Source: a virus
Virus record (IMG/VR): IMGVR_UViG_3300030419_004657
Location: 1 to 26,544 of that record
DNA: 26,544 nucleotides
Strand: one strand, 5' to 3'
Made by a program: the position numbers and the translations under genes. Below, piece after piece: positions 23,301 through 26,544 of this stretch; within the stretch, counting starts at the first letter, position 1, and each line of letters begins with the position of its first letter. The notes under the pieces were generated by a model, which saw only the letters and a program-made list of their open reading frames with translations, made no database searches and was not told where the DNA came from.

Positions 23301-26077
23301 CCGTCGAATTGTTGAAATACAATAACCCCTTTTCCTGAATCAGCTTCTTGATTAAATACAATACAGCCTTGTTGCCCATTTGTATATCTAACTGCTCCAT
23401 AAATTTCTTCTGTATCTTCTTCTCTTGCTGCTCTTTCTCCTAATCCTTGAACTACAACTGAACCATATCCAAAACCTTGATTACTTTTTTGTGCTGAGTT
23501 ATCATCAGCATTTAATCTTTGAATACCAGCACTAGGTGATGTCCCACTTCCAAAACCCTCTTGACCGGAAGTTTGATGAGGACCCATATCTGCAATAAAA
23601 GCTTCATTAGCATAAAAACTATCTGAGAATCCAAAATCATTACTTGCAGCAGTTGAATGATTAGTCATATCAATACTAGAATTATTATCAATATTTCTAG
23701 ACCCAACTTGTTGTCGAGTAGAAGTATCTGGTTGTAATCCATCTTCTAAATCATTAGGACCATACATTGGATGCATCCCGTCACTTCCAATTTGTGCAAT
23801 ATTACGTCTATCCTGTGCAATCCCATTAAACTCCATTACTAATTCTTCATTTCTTTGTCCCGCCCAAGTTAAAGCAGGTGAGCCCCACCCTGTATTTTGA
23901 AGATGGTTACTAACATCGTCATTTCTATATGGGGGTGGTTGTAAATCTTCTATATCTGTATGGCTTGTAGCTGTATACCCGGAACCCGCTGCAGATAATA
24001 CCTCATCATTTAATTTTGTAGTATATCCACTTTTATTATCCAAAATAATATCTCTATACTGATTATCAATTTGAGCTTGGGTTACAGTACCAGAAGTAAC
24101 CGAATCATTAAACATATTATAAAACCATTGATGTGGACCTGCATGTGAAGACCATAACCTTGAAGCCCCAGTTGATTGAGGTCCTGTGGTTTCTCCTTGA
24201 AATTGGTGAGTTGGTCTACGAATACTAGTTGCTCCAATAACTTTAGAATAATGTGTTAATGGTATATTTTCTGCTGCTTGTCTTGATAAATTATGCCAAT
24301 TATCCCAGTGATGAGCAAGTGCTAAACTAACATTAGTCATAACCACATCACTTGAATGATTTTCAGCTGTAATAAATACACTTAAATAGTCAGCGTTATG
24401 CCAACCTGATATTGCATTAGTCTCTAATGCTGCAAAATAATAATCTCCATTTCCAAAATCAGTTACTGTATAACCATCTGTGTTTGCCATTCCAATTGGT
24501 CCATAAACTTGAGAATCATCAACTGTTGATGAAGCAGAAGATGAATTAGAAACTTGAATTTTAAAATTAGTACCCGTAATCCTTAATTTATAAACTGACA
24601 TATTATTTACAGGAGCAGATAGAACAAATTTTACTCCATCAGAATCACTACTAGTACCCATTGTTAATACTTTAGTAGTACTATTTAAAGTGAAAGTACT
24701 TGACCCAACTCTTGTCCACCCTGTTGGTGCTGTAGTACCCCCACTAGTTGAAGCCCCTGTCCATAACGAGTTTCCATTTGTTGCAGTACCTGGTACTAAT
24801 TCTAATGTTTCTCCAAATATATCATTAGCAGGTCTTTGAGTATCATCAAATCCTGAAACTTGGGGATGCATCCAATGTGTACCTCTTCGAGCTTCATGGG
24901 TATTACTATATCCTTGCTGTCCAGCAGGGCCAAAGGGTAAAGTAGTATAACGATAAGCAGTAAAATTACCAACTGAAGCTCTACCATAAGATAATTTATG
25001 AGTTTCTAATTCTCCTGTCTTAACTGTTTCATTAGCAACTTGTGTATCAGTTTCTCTTGAAGCCCCTGCTTTACTAGAGTGGTCAAAAGGATACATCATT
25101 CTAAAGTCCCATTGGCCTGGCCAATAATTAGTTATATCTTGAGAACGAGTAGCATCATTTAAATAATGACCTGCTCCTATTGAATTTACTCCAGGCTTCC
25201 ATTTAAAAATAGTAGCAGGAGGGCAAACCCAATTTAATTTATGTGTCTTATTCTCAATATCAGTTTGAGTATCTCCAAAATCCTTCCAAATCGTTCCATA
25301 TAAAGTTTCGTCATAAGTGTTATACCATAAATTTTGGATAGGAGCAAATCTGAAATTGTCAGAACTCGAATCTGTGGTTGCTAGTTTTGTCCATTTATCT
25401 TCATCAATGTCATATTGCCACAATTCCGGTTGTCTGTCTTGACTGGTAACTGATAACCCGGCGGATGTATTATTAGTATTTACTCCACCAGTAGCTACGT
25501 AAATTATGCTCCTATCCTCATTTGTTGTTAAAGCAGTCATTGGGATAGCATTAGGAGATGGTGTAAAACTCTCTCCATCAAAACCAGGATAGGTGTCTAA
25601 ACTCCAATAACCTAATTTATCATCTATAGTTTTAACAGTTAATAAATCTGATGATACTCTTTTATCATCTGGTAAGTTATTCTGATTATCCTTAAATACT
25701 TCTATTAAAATAGTATTTAATAAAAAACTTAATTTTCTATTTTCATGATATTGGTCTCCATCTTTAACTTTCTCTGCATTTAAATCTGATAATGCTTTAT
25801 CCATTGATGATACTGTAATAGTAGCAGTTGGAGTGTTACGTGAAGTCTTAATATCTTGTATAATACCTGCACTAACTTCATAGGTTTCTGTTTTCCCGTC
25901 TGCAAAAGTTAATTCTAATCCTACCACAACTACATGATTTTGCCAATTTGTATTTGATCCCCCTTTAGTAGGTGAAAAAATAGCTTTATGACCTGTATCA
26001 GTTGTATAAGTTCTATCTATAAACCTATCAAACAGTCTATCATCTTCTCTTTTGCTTCTTTTAATTTTAACAGCCAT
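20381..26077 (-). CDS. Giant tail/baseplate hub-like structural protein, 1898 aa
   Basis: A very large secreted-type virion protein without a signal peptide. Residues 1-125 resemble the start of phage tail/hub proteins (ELTFADGKTETYEVSAGIIQ, TATITVSSMDKAL). Residues 178-290 contain kelch-like propeller sequence (RSIIYVATGG, ELWQYDIDEDKWTKLA). About 430-595 looks like a beta-sandwich or carbohydrate-binding module (LWTGASTSGG, GWTRVGSSTFTL, GDYYFAALETN). The middle is Ser/Thr/Gly/Asn-rich with further propeller-like strands. From about 1290 a hub-like block returns (GLKGFDAIAKLATANNMVF, EQFFLINRD) and runs to the C-terminus. Residues 1592-1614 hold a Cys/Trp motif. The start overlaps the upstream gene by one base. 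Exact function (hub, tail tip or receptor binding) is inferred. Confidence 0.75.
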   Translation of the reverse strand: MAVKIKRSKREDDRLFDRFIDRTYTTDTGHKAIFSPTKGGSNTNWQNHVVVVGLELTFADGKTETYEVSAGIIQDIKTSRNTPTATITVSSMDKALSDLNAEKVKDGDQYHENRKLSFLLNTILIEVFKDNQNNLPDDKRVSSDLLTVKTIDDKLGYWSLDTYPGFDGESFTPSPNAIPMTALTTNEDRSIIYVATGGVNTNNTSAGLSVTSQDRQPELWQYDIDEDKWTKLATTDSSSDNFRFAPIQNLWYNTYDETLYGTIWKDFGDTQTDIENKTHKLNWVCPPATIFKWKPGVNSIGAGHYLNDATRSQDITNYWPGQWDFRMMYPFDHSSKAGASRETDTQVANETVKTGELETHKLSYGRASVGNFTAYRYTTLPFGPAGQQGYSNTHEARRGTHWMHPQVSGFDDTQRPANDIFGETLELVPGTATNGNSLWTGASTSGGTTAPTGWTRVGSSTFTLNSTTKVLTMGTSSDSDGVKFVLSAPVNNMSVYKLRITGTNFKIQVSNSSSASSTVDDSQVYGPIGMANTDGYTVTDFGNGDYYFAALETNAISGWHNADYLSVFITAENHSSDVVMTNVSLALAHHWDNWHNLSRQAAENIPLTHYSKVIGATSIRRPTHQFQGETTGPQSTGASRLWSSHAGPHQWFYNMFNDSVTSGTVTQAQIDNQYRDIILDNKSGYTTKLNDEVLSAAGSGYTATSHTDIEDLQPPPYRNDDVSNHLQNTGWGSPALTWAGQRNEELVMEFNGIAQDRRNIAQIGSDGMHPMYGPNDLEDGLQPDTSTRQQVGSRNIDNNSSIDMTNHSTAASNDFGFSDSFYANEAFIADMGPHQTSGQEGFGSGTSPSAGIQRLNADDNSAQKSNQGFGYGSVVVQGLGERAAREEDTEEIYGAVRYTNGQQGCIVFNQEADSGKGVIVFQQFDGTAPADGSRFRWDPDATASNPGHFNLKWTSYKCEDKTLADITATNVAPVTRSVSAVTPHSYTVVPIYGTAACSGESGNIYIATHESRTHSALYTGSNEDDILNRSYIYRVALGTGSFSAGSVSTTKIYDSASDASVYNGDMDGSADSGRFANYAAGNANNKTRKFLTLHYSSDMSTNTNGTNGVFGTCFKRDSILAEYNDSSPYEPCHEVFVWAGTSNALKVLDHDIQNGTSYDAVGFTGFTNTQGKFGASDLNIGTNNGIVYFRIQKASPSPSTTRDNIGIGIKVNYLYSASAGSFNAGNFIDDLAPATTKKLYGNEGMIGHGQVVTGLVDKGNDNEREALFTAFDDYRGWYQTSQKAKSKFAFGSIKHWFKVDDREVDPRIQLADYTGLKGFDAIAKLATANNMVFGFDVEQFFLINRDSKSNTHTLNALDGDVIDIKKGIDNDIRNVISIQPFRPQVKDIEWEVTHVGGEEVLTDEQLFNGEFTITPRTHREASVNLICTRGGRLTKDSETEATANAVDSITNIGSRLLIPLFKWRTHSPTKQVVVMKEMSTTDAAVYVNTLFASGKRVIKKGEIVIFTNPTTYEQIGRVITDVDTSKNKLSLESTPGFEVLAGTPINVVSAHAGSDLNSDGSSNVKNYGIRYSDEGVTVITAVDDVNTSHGVCSAGNYSHYNDKSTCESAGHTWTPVTRLTVNNIRPFASARITSYSPESYKHYSFLVTTLSTSQLQTVTLPDQADSASPTATTNAATSIFSSGPTAWIKAIDEENAYIYLNGTYPSFVVGDTLNAHYAMAPATLILQTEDGAIQPPPYSSLQQDLPEGLGTWSWKCDSTSDKFNAKDIINLKFQGIRLEKDSGSIYTAADSTSIAKYGQRDWNFPDNRFIRHDKSEYWASKYLREYGDPKYAIEATLPFDPTITFTVPAGNALRKIKIIDEVMFPGISEFSVSGYLREISTNVKALKTTVKFRTDEKY

Positions 26078-26544
26078 TAATTTTTAACCTTTATACTAGA
26101 AAGGCTTATAGTAAAATTACCTTTATCGGTTTCCATTTTTTGAATAAGTGACCCTATTTCTTGTAATACATTAGGACCGCTTACTTCAAATCTATCAGAG
26201 AAGTCTACTTTTGATGGACCTCTTGGTACATCAAATTGAATAGTATGTAAAGCTTTAATTCTTGCTAAAGTTGTATTGGCTGCATCATTAGACAACTGCG
26301 CCATATAAATTTTTCCTGTAAAGTGTTGGTCAAAAAGAGGTGATGTACCTTGGGTAGCTACAAAATCTGTATTAGAAGCTTCAATTCTACAAGCCATAAA
26401 ACCGTTAGTATTACAATCAACTGCAGAACCTTCCATTGTCCCACTAGCACTACCTGTATATTTAATTCCATCAATATAAATACCTGTATTAGCTCCTGAT
26501 CCGAAAGTTTGTTCTCTATCAAATACTAAAGCAATATGATGTAA
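26077..26544 (-). CDS. LamG/concanavalin-like structural protein, C-terminal part (cut by window edge)
   Basis: The minus-strand frame is open from the window edge (26544) to the stop at 26077-26079, giving the last 155 residues. The visible part begins with HHIALVFDREQTFG and GIYIDGIKYTGSASG, a typical strand-turn-strand signature of laminin-G/concanavalin-like lectin domains (WHHIA...YVDG). The remainder (TGKIYMAQLSNDAA, LARIKALHTIQFD) completes the sandwich, followed by about 50 residues of hydrophilic C-terminus. A Met at 26436 lies inside the domain and is not the true start. It precedes and overlaps the giant tail gene by one base (TAATG), so both are probably co-translated virion components. 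Confidence 0.65.
   Translation of the reverse strand, partial: LHHIALVFDREQTFGSGANTGIYIDGIKYTGSASGTMEGSAVDCNTNGFMACRIEASNTDFVATQGTSPLFDQHFTGKIYMAQLSNDAANTTLARIKALHTIQFDVPRGPSKVDFSDRFEVSGPNVLQEIGSLIQKMETDKGNFTISLSSIKVKN

Noticed and set aside
1-26544. tRNA genes, CRISPR arrays, insertion sequences, integrase or attachment sites
   Set aside because: No cloverleaf-like block, regularly spaced repeats, transposase or recombinase of integrase type was seen on either strand by eye.

Overview
This window is part of a lytic-type double-stranded DNA phage genome. It is AT-rich and tightly packed, with many 1, 4 or 8-base gene overlaps. Nearly every gene has a recognisable Shine-Dalgarno sequence, which argues for a host that uses them (a proteobacterium, for example) and against a typical Bacteroidetes host. 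AT richness, a marine-phage-like Cys/Trp motif in a tail protein and a T4-like recombination set combined with a family A polymerase suggest an aquatic phage outside the classic T4 group; that placement is inference. I found no tRNA, CRISPR array, integrase, insertion sequence, terminase, capsid gene, replicative helicase or endolysin in the window.

Bases 1-7761 (plus strand) are a nucleotide-metabolism and DNA-modification block: a P-loop deoxynucleotide kinase, two tiny ORFs, a dUTPase, a diverged thymidylate-synthase-fold protein, a GT-A glycosyltransferase, a DUF1599/Nmad1-like protein, a micrococcal-type nuclease, a second thymidylate-synthase/hydroxymethylase homologue, a C5-cytosine methyltransferase, a DnaG primase and a dCMP deaminase. 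Both thymidylate-synthase-fold proteins have Asp where dUMP-using enzymes have Asn, the change linked to dCMP specificity. With two glycosyltransferases and Nmad1 nearby, the simplest reading is a phage that makes and decorates 5-hydroxymethyl-pyrimidine DNA.

Bases 7748-18951 (plus strand) are a replication and recombination block: a family-4 uracil-DNA glycosylase fused to a 3'-5' exonuclease/PolA polymerase, a possible UvsY-like mediator, two Hc1-like basic proteins, a single-stranded-DNA-binding protein with an acidic tail, a UvsX/RecA recombinase, a second glycosyltransferase and an SbcD/SbcC (gp47/gp46) pair, plus small unknown genes. Two overlapping ORFs at the SbcD and SbcC 5' regions deserve a check.

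Bases 18952-19054 are a convergent junction with a strong hairpin terminator. Bases 19055-26544 (minus strand) are virion genes, in transcription order: the end of a LamG-like protein, a giant 1898-residue tail/hub-like protein, a small two-helix membrane protein (possible holin) and a 363-residue structural protein with an Ig-like C-terminus.
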